Of a DNA stretch of 64,000 nucleotides, positions 20,242 to 31,441 are shown piece after piece. The stretch is from Ceratothoa steindachneri (taxonomy: Eukaryota; Arthropoda; Malacostraca; Isopoda; Cymothoidae). The translations under genes and the position numbers were made by a program. The stretch is taken from the NCBI GenBank assembly GCA_963969495.1, contig OZ018329.1:69714959-69778958 (forward strand). Direction: 5' to 3'. The notes under the pieces were generated by a model. That model saw only the letters and a program-made list of their open reading frames with translations. It had not been told where the DNA came from and made no database searches. How positions within the stretch are numbered: position 1 is the first letter of the stretch; each line of letters starts with the position of its first letter.

Positions 20242-22993
20242 ATGGACAATACAAATACTAAAGTAAAAATATGATAACTGAATTCGGACGGATGAAAGAC
20301 TAAGGCCATAAAATATGGAAACATATTTAGACAAATAGACGCAGATATCATATATATTTTGGAACATGGGGTAAAAAACGACGTGCCTATAAAAATAACC
20401 AATTATAATGTACTACGAAAGAACCCAACAGGAGAGGTTCGATAACGCGGCTATCGCTTTAAAAAAGAACCTACACTATACTCAGGGACGAAAGGTTGAC
20501 GAAGCCTACATGGCCGTGAAAGTAGAGATGGAATACTCTCCCCTCACTGTTGATGTGGCCTACCAGCCCCTCCCCCTCCCGCAGCCCCTATGTTCCGATC
20601 CATTCAGTCATTGAAATATTCAATAATAACAATCTTACCATACTACTAGGAGACCTGAACGCCCGCTTAAGGGAATCAGGCTACCGAGGAATGAACAACG
20701 CAGGACAAAATTTGGAATTAGTGTTGGACAGGGGAATAATCCAAAGGGTAGGCCCAGATTTCTCTACATTCATCAGGGAAAGCTCAGCTACCAGACTGGA
20801 TATAATTTTAACAACCCTTAACTTTCCATATAATATCTATATGGAACCAATGCCAACCCTCTGCAGCGATGACATAGGAATCCTGGTGACGATCAACCAG
20901 AACCCCATAATGATTTCCATAACACCAAGGAAATCATACGAAAGGGCAGACTGGGAAAAATACACCCAAATGCTAGAAATATACCCACAACCAGTTCTTA
21001 AAGGGAGAAAAATAGAGGATCTGAATAACATAATGGATAACCTGATTGAGGAAATGATAGAGGCCGACAAACAAGCACTGCCACTGACAAAATATAAGAC
21101 CTTACTACACCCCAAATGGACAACAGAAATGCAAAGAAAAGCAAAGAGCATCAAAATAAAGTATCAAGAGATAAGAAACTACGGGGCCTCTCTACAGAGA
21201 GCAAAAGAGCTTAATCAAATGAAAAAAGAAATGATTTTCTTAAGAGAAGAATAGCAAGGAGAATTGTGGCAAGAACTAATAGAGAAAACAGACACAACCT
21301 AAGATCCCAAAGAAGCTTGGAGGCTTATAAAAGCGATAAAAGGCAGACCAGCAAGAAAGCCGATCAAAATAATAGAATAAAACGGAGTATACATCAAGAC
21401 CAACACGGAAATAGAAGAGAAATTCAGAGCCCATTGGAGAAAAATTTATACAATTGAAGACGAGGATAATATAAACTTTAAAAGAACAACAGCAAGATTA
21501 GTCTGCCAGTCCATAGCAGAAAACATTCACAGATTAACCCCGGCGTTAAAAGTAAAAAATAACAGACACGAACAAATAGGCCTGGGAACCCCAATAACAA
21601 CCGAGGAAATCAAAAACAATATAAAGACCTTTAAGCCAAAAACGCCAGGGACAACGGGACTAACGAAGTACAATTACGAGAAAGTCCCCGAAAACATTTT
21701 GAATAGCATAAAAGAACTATTTAATGATTATCTAAATATAGGCGCTTTCCCTGAGAAATTCAAATCAGCAAGGATGGTGTTCCTACCGAAGCCGGGCAAA
21801 CCCGAAAACTTGGTCTCGGGTTACAGGCCAATCTCCTTGTTGAATTTCCTGGGGAAGGTCTTGGAAAAAATATTAAACGAAAAAGTGGACACCTTCCAAA
21901 AAGAAAACGATAAACATAACAGACAACAGTTCGGCTTCAGGAAGGGAAAGAGACTCCATAATGGCCCTAGCCATAATCACGGAGAAAATTGCCCAATCCA
22001 CGGCCAAAAAAGGATACGTCAATGTAGTCCTTCGTGACGTAGAAAAAGCCTTCGACAAAGTATGGGTTGAAGGACTAAAATACAAACTCCTCATCTTAAC
22101 CTCAGCGAGAAAATAGAGAGGATTATAGCCGATTATGTTTTAAAAAGAAAGGCACAAATATGCATTGAAGGATATGAAGACCCCACTTTTGCCCTACAAA
22201 CAGGAGTCGCACAAGGCGGTGCCTAAGCACCACCTTGTATTCCATATTTACCACCGACCTACCTTCCCCAATCTCACCTAACAGTTTAAATATTCAAAAC
22301 GCAGACGACATAACCCAAATAATCCGGACAAACCATACAAATCCAAGATGACAGGCTCGTATAACAGCACGAGAAATAAAAAACATGAATGATTACGAAA
22401 AACGATGGGAAATTAAAACAAACCTCAACAAATTTAAAATAATCCTTCTCCAAAGATTCAAAAAGTCACAAATAACCATAGAAGGTACGGAATACAAATA
22501 CTCAAATAAGGAAAAGGTACTGGGCCTTCAGTTGGTAAGTCGTGGATACTGCAACCACGTAAAATTCAGGATCGCCTCAGCGAAATCAGGCTTAAGACTC
22601 CTCTACACCCTAGGAAATCTGAGCCAAAAAAGGAAAAGAACTCTGTATAAAGCATTCGTTTAGTCGGTTCTGGTGTACCCACCAATCCCTCTACATGTCA
22701 CTTCGATATCCAACAAGAAAAAGATACAGAGAATTCAAAATAAAGCAGCATCCCTAATCACCAACACTAGAAGAAGAGAAAGAAAGAAAATAAGAGATAT
22801 ATTAGAATCAGCCGAAATTTAACCAATAAATAAGACACTAGAAGAACGAGCTAATAAGATATGGACGAAGATAGAAAAAAAGCTCGTAGAAATAAACAAC
22901 GAAATTAGAATACCAGAAGCAAACCGAATAAAGAAAGCTTTCCCGAGCAGTAGGTTCCACCTACAGCAAGAAGAGCAATTTATATTAACGTGA
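20242..22993 (+). pseudogene. LINE ORF2 (endonuclease plus RT), many stops
   Basis: Probable start ATG at 20242, 86 bp after the ORF1 stop. Endonuclease motifs in broken frames: 'IDADII.ILEHG' (catalytic Glu), 'QERFDNAAIALKKN', 'ILLGDLNARLRESGYRG' (Asp and Asn kept), 'RVGPDFSTFIRESSATRLDIILT', and 'CSDDIGILVTI', where the SDH motif has Asp in place of the catalytic His. RT: 'ARMVFLPKPGKPENLVSGYRPISLL' (shown in part), 'DVEKAFDKVW', a PQG region with stops, and 'NADDITQI' (YADD changed to NADD). The longest open piece is 234 codons. Inactive. Confidence 0.8.
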
Positions 22994-23559
22994 ATAATAA
23001 TATGCTTAACCCAAGCAAAAACAAGCAAAACAAGGGCATAAATGACAGAAAAAAAGTAAGAGAAAATAAAAAAAACAAAGAACAATTAGAAGAGACGCTA
23101 CCTGCAAAGTCCCCCAAATGCAAAAATACTCAAGCGCAGAAACAAAGTATATAAGAAACAAAGACTTAGACAAACCAAAGTAAATTAATTAGAAAAAACA
23201 ACAAGAAAGATATTAACATAGAAGAATTATAACTAAATAAAGAAGAATAGCCAGTATCCTGGCAACTATTAATACTCCTAAACATTCATACTCACCCCCC
23301 CCCCTCATCCTAAAAAAAAACCTCTCATGCTATCTCCTCTATTCCCTTTATCCCCTTGCTTCTCTCATCTTACTGTCTATAGCCAAAGTAGGCTCCAAGC
23401 ACTGTGAGTACGGCGTTTAGGAGTGAGAGGGAGAGGAAGAAGAAATATTAGGATAGGACAGCGAAGAAAATAGTAGGAGACAAAAGTAGACTTAGTTAGT
23501 CATGGGACCTACAGCTTAATGTGGAATCAGAACCACGATGTGTCGCTTGTCTCTAACTA
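22994..23559. other. Convergent 3' UTR and tail region of two LINEs
   Basis: The 3' UTR of the plus-strand LINE, its pyrimidine-rich tail (CTATCTCCTCTATTCCC...) and then, from about 23400, a purine-rich stretch (GAGAGGAAGAAG...GATAGGACAGC) that matches the tails of minus-strand elements. It is therefore a tail-to-tail junction. A C-run lies at about 23297. No gene is seen. Confidence 0.5.
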
Positions 23560-24577
23560 TAACTATAACAGTTTATCATGACCCCTCTCCCACGTATCAC
23601 TGTGAGTCCCTTGTGCGAATATGATAGTAAAAAACGAATAGATGCTGAAGGCTGAAGGAAGTAAGAGGTTTGCAAGGAGATACTATTTGAAATTTATTAA
23701 AAGGTACAGAGTTCATATAATTTAGTATTTTGCATATATAATTACATATTAGCAAAACAATTTAGATTAATGGTGGTGAATAAACACACAAAAAACGAGA
23801 GTAGAGAAGGGAAAGTTGTCATCGAGAAGTAAGAAGAACGAAACTCCAGGAACTGTGGAGGTCATCGATCCTTTTTATTATATTTACATATTTATTATAT
23901 ATGTTTCACTTATAAACAAATTATCACATCGAATTGTTACATATTATTTATTTTGTTATAACTCATTTATTATTTATACATTTAAAATAATAATTTTTGA
24001 GTGATATTTTATTTGTACATTCCAAAATTATTATTCTTGAGTGATTTAATTATTATTACATTATTTTTTCACAATTTTAACGTTTAACACTCTATTTATA
24101 TTATTTCACTTTAGTATCCAAAATATTATACACTTTATTATCTTTTATTTTATATTTTTCCTTATTCTATTTATAATAATTCTCAATCGGTAATTCATTT
24201 ACGCTTTAGTTTATACACTTTATTTATTTCACTTTACTTATTCACTTTATTTTAATACCTATATTTCATACATAATTTACGTTCATTTATTAGTCTATTC
24301 ATGTTTTTTATTTATTTCTACATTTTCTAATATTTCACGGTTTTAACGTTAACTCATTCTATTTATATTATTTCATATTAGTACCGTTATTTTATACACT
24401 TTATTTTAACACATTCTACTTATACTTTATTCTCATTAGAACTGAAATTTTATACACTTAATTTTTATTATATATTCTATTTATATTATTCCACTGGTAA
24501 TTCATTTTCACTTTAATTTATTCCCTTCGTTTGATATCTACACTTTTTGTTTATTATTCACTTTTTTTATCATTCAC
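23560..24577 (-). other. AT-rich 3' UTR of gag-only element
   Basis: About 1 kb of roughly 80 percent A+T, built from loose repeats such as TTATACACTTTATT, TTTCACTTTA and TTCTATTTATATTATTTCA. There is no coding similarity. It corresponds to the AT-rich, tandemly repeated 3' UTR of B1. Confidence 0.55.
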
Positions 24578-26062
24578 TTATTTGGCTATTTGAAAGGTCT
24601 TTTGTCTATTCTTAATTATCTTGAAAACATTCATGTTCACTGTATGGATGCACAAATCAGGTATGTAGAATGTGCCTTCCTCCAGCAGTCCTGCTATTTC
24701 CTTCGGAGAGTAGGGTCCTTCGTGAGTCCATTTGAGTGTACCCATTCTTATGCCTTCTGTAAGTTCCACAATTTTCCCTTTCGGCGGTCTATTTATTGGT
24801 GATCCGAAGACCTTGAGGGACACTTCTTCTGCGTTAAAGAAGTACATCATCTCCAGTATTTCCTTATTTTCTGTGAGGGGAACTCCTGGGTACTTTAATA
24901 TTTCTTGGTCCTCGTCCTCTTCTTCTGTTGTTGGGTTTTCTCTTTCTTCGGTTTCCTTTTTCTTTTTTTTCTCCTCTGTTTTTTCTTCTTTGGGGACTTC
25001 TTTGGGTTTTCATTTTTTGCACTTTCTTCTCCTTCTGTCGATTCCTCTTTTTTGTCCTTTCCTTTTTCTTTTCTTCTAGCCGTTTTTCGATGAACTGAAT
25101 TTTAAGTATATCATTGGAGGCGGGGTTCGGCGGGAACCATAGCTTCTTTTTCACTCCGTTCATTTGCAGAAACTGATTTAGATCGTCTGCAAACTTGCCG
25201 GGCGAGCTAGGTTTGCTAGGTGAGCAAACATTAGCATGGCCATAATTTCAGTCCCTTCCTTTGGCATGACCAGTTTTGTCACGGTTTCTGTGGTGTTCCT
25301 TGGTGGGGCTGCATCTAGGTAGGACTTTGCCCTTGTCTCCTTTTCCTTTTTCTGCTTTTCCTTATTTTCCTGTATTGTTTTATTCCTTATGGGGCATTTA
25401 ATTGCCATAGTTTTGTGTTCGTCACCGCAGTTAATGCATTTCGTTCTTTTGGCTCTGCATTCTTTCCAAATGTGTCCGAATCCGGCACAGTTGGAACACA
25501 CCATCTCCTTCGTTGGGCATTCTTCGGTTTGTTGCTGCTCAACCGCGTAGCATTTGAAGCAGCTTTCGATGGAGATATATTCCTCGGTTTCGATTTGTTC
25601 GGGGGCTGCCCTGAGGTAGAACCCTAACAACCCATCATTTTTTGCTCGGCGCGCCATCTCAATGTTCGAGAATATGACCTTAACTATACTGTTGGCTTTG
25701 CCGAATTTTTCTATTTTTGTTTGTCGGATAGCTCGGCCTTGATTTCCTCACAGGAGTTCTCCGTGAAAAAGGGGTCAAGCCGTCGTAGAATGATTGTTAG
25801 TGGTACGAGGATCTCGCAGGGAATGATCGCTTCCAGTCCTATTTTTTTGTGGATGTTTTTTGGCCTCTTCTGAAACTAATTTCTCCACGTCCTGCATGTT
25901 ATTTCAAATGCTCACGTAACCTGAGGGCGTTTCGATGAGTCATAGAATAGAGACGTTGATCTTTCCGTAGATTGTGTTCATGACCGTCGGTCGATCCGGT
26001 TTGTTTCATCCCCGTAAAATACGAAAGGGGACCTGTCTAGTTTCTTGAGGAGCCGGCCACAT
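24578..26062 (-). pseudogene. LINE ORF1 (gag-like), family B, frameshifted
   Basis: The start ATG (26060-26062) opens with 'MWPAPQETRQVPFRILRG', parallel to B1, then a stop. After 'PTVMNTIYGKINVSIL' the frame is broken until 25657. From there 'GLLGFYLRAAPEQIETEEY' and three complete knuckles follow: CFKCYAVEQQ.TEEC (with Gln where His is expected), CSNCAGFGHIWKEC and CINCGDEHKTMAIKC. A lysine- and glutamate-rich linker (24864-25163) comes next, and then the conserved module 'LKWTHEGPYSPKE' with 'YIPDLCIHTVNMN'. Confidence 0.8.
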
Positions 26063-26215
26063 GGGGCCCCTTGATTAGCTGTCCTTTTCTTCTTCTAGGG
26101 CTCGACCTTTCCTCGATTAAGATTGCTCGCTTGCACACACGAACGTAAATTAACTTGTCTGGCTGGAGAAGCTCTCCCAACCTTCCCTTAACCTTTCCTC
26201 CTGAAGCTAAGACCA

Positions 26216-26376
26216 GACATGATTTTAATTAATTAATTTAAGAAAGTGATGAAATGTGTCGCATGTTTTCAAAAGTGTGAAAATGTTTACTAGGTTGCCC
26301 TGGTGTTAGGACATCACTAGCATTCTTTCTTCTTGTTTATTTAAAAAAAAATAATTCCTCCGTCAATAGTGTATTG

Positions 26377-26410
<34 letters not shown>

Positions 26411-26824
26411 TTGATTTGTTTAATATGATCCTCCGTCGTGGCTTTCAAGCTTTTCAATTGGTCTTCATTCTGCTAATTACCTCTTGTTTTATTTTATTTA
26501 GTTATTCATTTATTATTTTCAGTTTAAATCTTAGTTTGGGCACTTCGCCTCTTTTCATTTTGTTAATCATCTTCCTCTTCTTATTATAATTTTGTTGATT
26601 TATTCTTCTTCACTTCTCTTTGGTTGTTAAATTTAATTTGAGCACTACTTTCTTTTTGTTAAAATTAATTATCTTTGATTTGAGTTTGAATTGAATTGAA
26701 TTTGAATTTAGGCACTTCGCTTCTTTTTATTAAAGTTAATTTCCTATGTATATTGCTATGTGTATATTGGTAATATATTCTCCCTCGCACAGGTTCTTCC
26801 GCTGGGGAAGAACCTGTTTTATGC
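26216..26824 (-). other. 3' UTR and tail of X1
   Basis: Contains a tail hairpin with the TGGTG loop (CCT-GGTGTT-AGG, 26299-26310), a (TA)n tract, the 3' motif GGCTTTCAAGC, three ~35-bp direct repeats with GGCACTTCGC..TCTTTT (26535, 26638 and 26708), and a strong 12-bp-stem hairpin ACAGGTTCTTCC / GGAAGAACCTGT (26789-26817). Confidence 0.6.
26379..26407. repeat. (TA)n microsatellite
   Basis: About 29 bp of TA repeats in the X1 3' UTR, 33 bp from the 3' motif. Confidence 0.95.
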
Positions 26825-29419
26825 GATGTATAAATTGTTGTTTATAGTTGGGAGTATTTCGTGATCGACTTTGTCGCAAATCTTTCTCCGTAGCCTTTGG
26901 ATCTCCGTATTGATCAGTTTAGGCCGATTATTTCATTTAGAACCGATTGCCGAATATGGTTGGTCCTTTTCGTCCCAGTTATCAGCAGTGTGGCTTTGTT
27001 TTGTACCCTCTGCATCATCCTGAGAAAGGTACAGCTTGCCATCTGCGTGATCACAGTCGGGTACACTAGGAGGGAGCGTACCAGGGCCATGTATAGCCTT
27101 TTCTTATTTAGCAAGTTGAGGCTTCGGAAACGGTTCAGTTTCTTCAACTCTCATTTGGCTAGGGAGACTATGTTTTTTTTTACGTGTGCCTTGTATCCTG
27201 CTTTACAGAGTCGGAAGCCCAGGACCTTTTCCTCGTTAGAGTACGGATAAAGTTCGTTGTCGACGAGGACGTCGTCTACTTTCCGGCGGTTCATTGGAAT
27301 TATAGTGAACCTCTGGCGGTTGGTCTTTATCTTCCGCTTTTTTCATATCGAATGATGTTGTCAATCTCGGCAGCTGTCGCCATTGCTTGACTTCCAGCGT
27401 TCCTCAATGGACTCAGGACGATTTGAGTGATGTCATCTGCGTATTGCTGATACATGGAATCGTACCTCACTGGAGCGGGGGGGCAATTATGGACATGAGG
27501 TACAGCAAAAATTTAGACAGCTGCCTTGTGGAACTCCCACCTCGAGTTCGAATTCGGGTCCCTTGCAGCCCTCGATCGCGATGTGGGCTCTTCTATCCGT
27601 GACGTAGTTACAAAGGACCCTTTCCAGGATTTGGTTTAGCTGGAGGTTGAGGATCTTGAATTTTAGCCCTCTCAGCCATACCTTATGGAAGGCCTTCTTT
27701 ACATCCCGCAGCACCATGTCTACGTACCTTCTCTCAGCTTTTTTTTCCCGCTGCGGAACCCGTGCTGCTGAGGATTGTGAGCTCCTAGCTCGGCTAGTTG
27801 TTTTTGAAGCCTGTCAGCCAGGAACTTCTCGTAGACTTTCGCAACGAATTCCAGCAGGGCGATTGGCCTGTAATTAGCCAGTTGATAAGGGGTTTACCTC
27901 CCTTGGGTATGAAGATTATTTTAGCGATCTTAAATTTCTCAGGGAAGTAACCCGTATTCAGGGAAGCGTTGTAAACGTTTGTTATTCCTTGAATGATCTG
28001 CTGGTGATGCCCGTCCAGCTTGGTGCCTTTTGTTCAAAGGTTCTTACACTGGCTATGACCTCCTCAGGTGTTATAGGACGGCCATGGTCCGCTATCGCTC
28101 TGCCTTCGTCTACTTGATGTTGTGGGTGCTTCCGTTGCATAACCTGATTCAGTTCTTCGATCAATTTGCCTTCTAATTACTGGTCGAACGCTTCGTTGTC
28201 TTCTGGGATGTTTCCTGAAGACGTTTTTTCCAGAAATTCATGAATCTGTCTTCTAGAACCGCCGGGTTCTCTATATAGTATCCGTTCTCTTTTATTCGAG
28301 CCTTAGTTCTGGATGATAGTCCCTTTAGGTTCTTGACTTGACGCCAGAATTTAGCCGGGTTCAGCTTGCTATCGACTTTAGCTATTAGGCTGTTCCATAT
28401 TTCCCCCTGTTGGAGGTTGATAGCCTCTTTTAGCTCGGTGCTAAGGTGCTGAATGAGCGAGCTTTTTTCCCGGTTAGGACCTTCCCGTCTTATCTCTTTG
28501 TACACTTCTCTGTGAACACGAGCGATATCTCTCATCTTCTCTGTCCATCTGGGCTGAGGAGGTGTTTTATAGCAAGTCTTGGGTATGCACTCACGTTCCG
28601 TTTCTAGTATGGACGTATTTATCCTCTCCAGCTCTACGTCTATCTCCTCCAATGCCGCGTCACTTATATCAGCTTGTGCGTATTGACTGAGTCGTCTCTT
28701 GTAACGATTCCAGTTGGCCAAGGCGTAGTTTTTCGGAAAGAGACTGAAAACTGGATCGCAGCGAGAGATACTGTAGTGAGGATTGCTATTTGATCACTTG
28801 GAACTGTTGGTCCTGCCTCACTATGGTAGTTGAAGGAGAAACCTTCATTTGTTGAGATTATGTCAGGTTTAGTTGTTGATATGGAATTCATATAGGTCAG
28901 GAAATCCGGCCCTATTCTCTGAATGTTTTTTCTTCCCATAATCAGTTCCACGTTTCGGCCTCTTTTGTTGGTACTACCATAGCAGGCCGCACGGCATTTG
29001 GCATTGAGGTTGCCCCTTAAGAATGCCATTCTGCATTGCCCAAATAGTGTGTAGAAGTTATTTAACGGGACAGAGGCTCAACGAGGGGGTTAATAGGCTG
29101 CAGCTATCACGAGGTCTCCTACCAATGTGTGGAACTCAACCGCCACAAAGGATTTCATCAAGTTCGGGTAGATGTTTGAACTAGATGTTTCTTTTGACAG
29201 CTTTGCAACACCATCAAACCTTTCCTGAGAATGATTTTTCATGATCACTCTGTAGCCCTGTATTTAAATTAAACCAGATGTAGTGTCAATACTGTGCTTA
29301 GTTATAAGAATGATGTCGGAGTCAAGCACTCGGAATATGTTTCCATTTGCCGTAGCTTCTCCCTCCCATCCGTTTACGTTGAGGGTCAGAATTCTCATTC
29401 TATTGCTCACTCTTTCCAT
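26825..29419 (-). pseudogene. LINE ORF2 (endonuclease plus RT), X1, broken
   Basis: Start ATG at 29417-29419. Endonuclease: the opening 'NVNGWEGEA' type, 'SQERFDGVA', and 'FLRGNLNAKCRAACYGS', where the catalytic Asp of GDLNA is Asn's neighbour R-G-N, hence altered. 'RIGPDFLTYMNSISTTKPDIIST' and 'PSDQIAILTTV' follow (the SDH His is Gln). The linker at 28173-28721 is open for 182 codons. RT: 'KIIFIPKGGKP', 'DVKKAFHKVW' (FD to FH), 'GVPQGSCL' with PQG intact, and the YADD box near 27430. Several frameshifts; inactive. Confidence 0.8.
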
Positions 29420-29439
29420 GTTGTTTCTTTAGTGTTTTG

Positions 29440-29842
29440 GGGTGATGTTTTTTTTCCTCTCGTTTTCTTTTTTTCTGAACTCGGCATTTGAATTCTGCTC
29501 GCAGGTATTAGGATGTATGGTCACATTCTGGCTGAGCAGAGCTTCTTCCACCGTTTCGGGGTCGACTTCATAGTCGTTTTCTTATTTAAATACTTTAGTT
29601 TTAATCCCGTGGAGTATTTCCCTAGGCTCCATTTCTTCGGTTTTAGGGAAACTATTCACATGCATAAATTTTAAGATTGATGCTATCCGCACGCAATCTT
29701 TTGTTTTTTCGTTTCTTCTAACAGTCTCACCCTAGGCAATGCCCAGTTTGCCATACACAACCCCGAATACTTTTTCTCTGCTGGGTTTGGGCTGTCCGTC
29801 GACTGCCCGCAGAGGTATTCTTGTTGTATTCTCTTGGGCCAT
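29440..29842 (-). pseudogene. LINE ORF1 remnant with internal deletion, X1
   Basis: Start ATG at 29840-29842 with 'AQENTTRIPLRAVDGQPKPS' and 'EKVFGVVYGKLGIA', then a stop. Sequence then jumps through a short 'CVRIASILKFMHVNSF' piece to C-terminal-type sequence near 29520-29580. The central region with the CCHC knuckles is missing, so this ORF1 is far shorter than the 400-520 residues usual here. Confidence 0.65.
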
Positions 29843-30607
29843 CTCTTCAAGAGAGTTGCCCCTCTGGACTGTATTCTTCTTATTCTCTTGGTAGTGGTGA
29901 CTTGATTCAAGTAAAAGTTCGTGCTCCCTTTCTTCTTACGATGGTATTTTTGTTCTTTATTTGTTTATGGTTACTCCCTCTACTTCGTAACTCAGCTTCC
30001 ATTAACGTAAATTGCTAAATGGGGGGGTGAATGATAATGGGTGGACACGGGGAAGCCCCTCAGACGGTTGAAATGTGGCGGACTTAATGATGGGTGGTGA
30101 TGAAATCAACTACCACCACCTGAGGGTGCCACCCCGTCTGGGGTTTGGTTATCGAGGCTGCTTCCAGCTTACACAGGGACGGTTGCATTTCCCCCTGTTT
30201 TCTTGGCCGGAAACTACCCTTAGAGATTAGAGCGACCTATTCCCAAAGCTTTCAGCATCGCCTCGTAACCGGGTGGTCTCTTCCGTAGAGTTCCACAGTA
30301 GGCTAATCCTTAAACCTGCTTTCCTTTACGTCCACAATTATGTCTATCAAAGTGGACCGACATAGTTGGAGCGAGACTAGATGAATGGCAGTTCAGTTCA
30401 GCTTCGTAACTCCGTCGAGGGAGGGGGAGGAGGGTTAGGTCGACATAAAATCAGCCTTCTTAAGAGTCCCTGTGGGGAAAGTGAAGAAGATATTAACGTT
30501 TTGGAGACAGCCTTACTCCTTCCTTTTCCTCCTTTATAGGGTAAGAGATGTAGTATTAGCACGGTTTTCTCAATGAATTTTCAGCCGTCCCAAACATCGG
30601 GATCGGG
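29843..30607 (-). other. 5' UTR of X1
   Basis: It shares organisation with the family A 5' UTR: the hairpin GGTGGT...AAATCAAC...ACCACC (30093-30117), 'AATTATG', 'CCGACATAGTT' and 'ATGAATGGCAGTT'. It ends at TCCCAAACATCGGGATCGGG (30588-30607), which sits where the junction motif is expected. No gene is seen. Confidence 0.55.
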
Positions 30608-30968
30608 ATTTCAAATTTCAAAGGTGGTGAATAATGAGGGAGAATAAGATAGGATAGATAGAAATAATAGTGTACAAGGAGATATGATTGATGTGGTGAT
30701 AATGGTAGTGTAATAATGTCGATGTTGTGTGTGTTAATGAGTGTGTGTGTGTGTGTGTGTACCAAGTTGCCTGGCAATCGCCTTGTGTTGATTTATTTTG
30801 ATTTACTTTATTTTGCTTTATTTAACATTTATCAGCTTAGGAGCCTTTGTTTTTTTTATTTGATATATACTTATTTATTCAATGGTTTCTCTTTCGAGGA
30901 AAGCGTTCGAGCCTTTGTTTTCTTTTTATTCTTTAGAGATTTTCTTTTATTTAATAGTTAATAGTATA

Positions 30969-31051
30969 TTTGGTGCACTCTCGAGTGATGTGTCTGATTT
31001 TTTACATTTCTGTTAATTTATCTTCCTAATATATCTACTTATGTATACATG

Positions 31052-31137
<86 letters not shown>

Positions 31138-31209
31138 ACATAAGTAGATATATTAAGAAGATAAATTAACAGAAATGTCAAAAATCAGACACAGCACTGA
31201 GAGTGCACC

Positions 31210-31212
<3 letters not shown>
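30969..31212. repeat. Foldback: ~86-bp inverted repeats around (TA)n
   Basis: The left arm 30969-31055 and right arm 31128-31212 are reverse complements with about five differences, separated by about 72 bp of TA repeats. Outer ends read TTTGGTGCACTCTC / GAGTGCACCGAA and are bordered by AT-rich sequence. It could be a MITE-like foldback element or a snap-back rearrangement. Confidence 0.85.
31056..31127. repeat. (TA)n microsatellite in foldback loop
   Basis: Uninterrupted TA dinucleotides at the centre of the inverted repeat. Confidence 0.95.
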
Positions 31213-31300
<88 letters not shown>

Positions 31301-31308
31301 TATATATT
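31213..31308. repeat. (TA)n microsatellite
   Basis: TA tract of about 95 bp with a single interruption near its end, directly outside the foldback's right arm. Confidence 0.95.
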
Positions 31309-31441
31309 TTCATTACATTACTCTCACACATACATCTATATACACTTACATCTAAATACACACACATACACATGTATACATATATTTAATTTTTACTATA
31401 ATTAAAATACTAGTTTGTATTCTTAAGAGCTAATTATACAT

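Larger units (their letters stand above)
17755..23300 (+). mobile_element. Decayed plus-strand LINE with ORF1 and ORF2
   Basis: The element keeps the full order: 5' UTR, ORF1 (18728-20155), ORF2 (20242-22993), an A-rich 3' UTR, a hairpin GCCAG...CTGGC (about 23250-23264) and a pyrimidine-rich tail toward 23390. Every ORF has stops and frameshifts. It is convergent with the gag-only element to its right. Coding DNA is A-rich compared with neighbours, so it is probably a separate, older family. Confidence 0.7.
23400..26215 (-). mobile_element. Gag-only LINE, family B copy (decayed)
   Basis: A minus-strand unit with a short 5' UTR (about 150 bp), a broken ORF1 (26062 to 24578), then about 1 kb of very AT-rich 3' UTR and a purine-rich tail, but no ORF2. 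This matches the layout of the intact gag-only copy at 55441-58052, so the absence of RT is a property of the family and not just decay. Confidence 0.65.
26216..30607 (-). mobile_element. LINE X1, decayed jockey-type element with both ORFs
   Basis: Minus-strand order: 5' end near 30590 (a loose match to the array junction motif), 5' UTR with the GTTGATT-loop hairpin, ORF1 with an internal deletion, ORF2, a 3' UTR with repeats, the 3' motif (GGCTTTCAAGC, 26440-26450), (TA)n and the tail. All frames are broken. Its RT resembles families C1/C2. Confidence 0.7.
30608..31441 (-). other. 3' UTR of LINE E with (TG)n and foldback insertion
   Basis: Purine-rich tail (GAGAATAAGATAGGATAGATAG), a (TG)n tract at 30738-30760, the 3' motif, then a large inverted repeat (30969-31212) and two (TA)n tracts. 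No coding sequence is visible. Confidence 0.6.
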
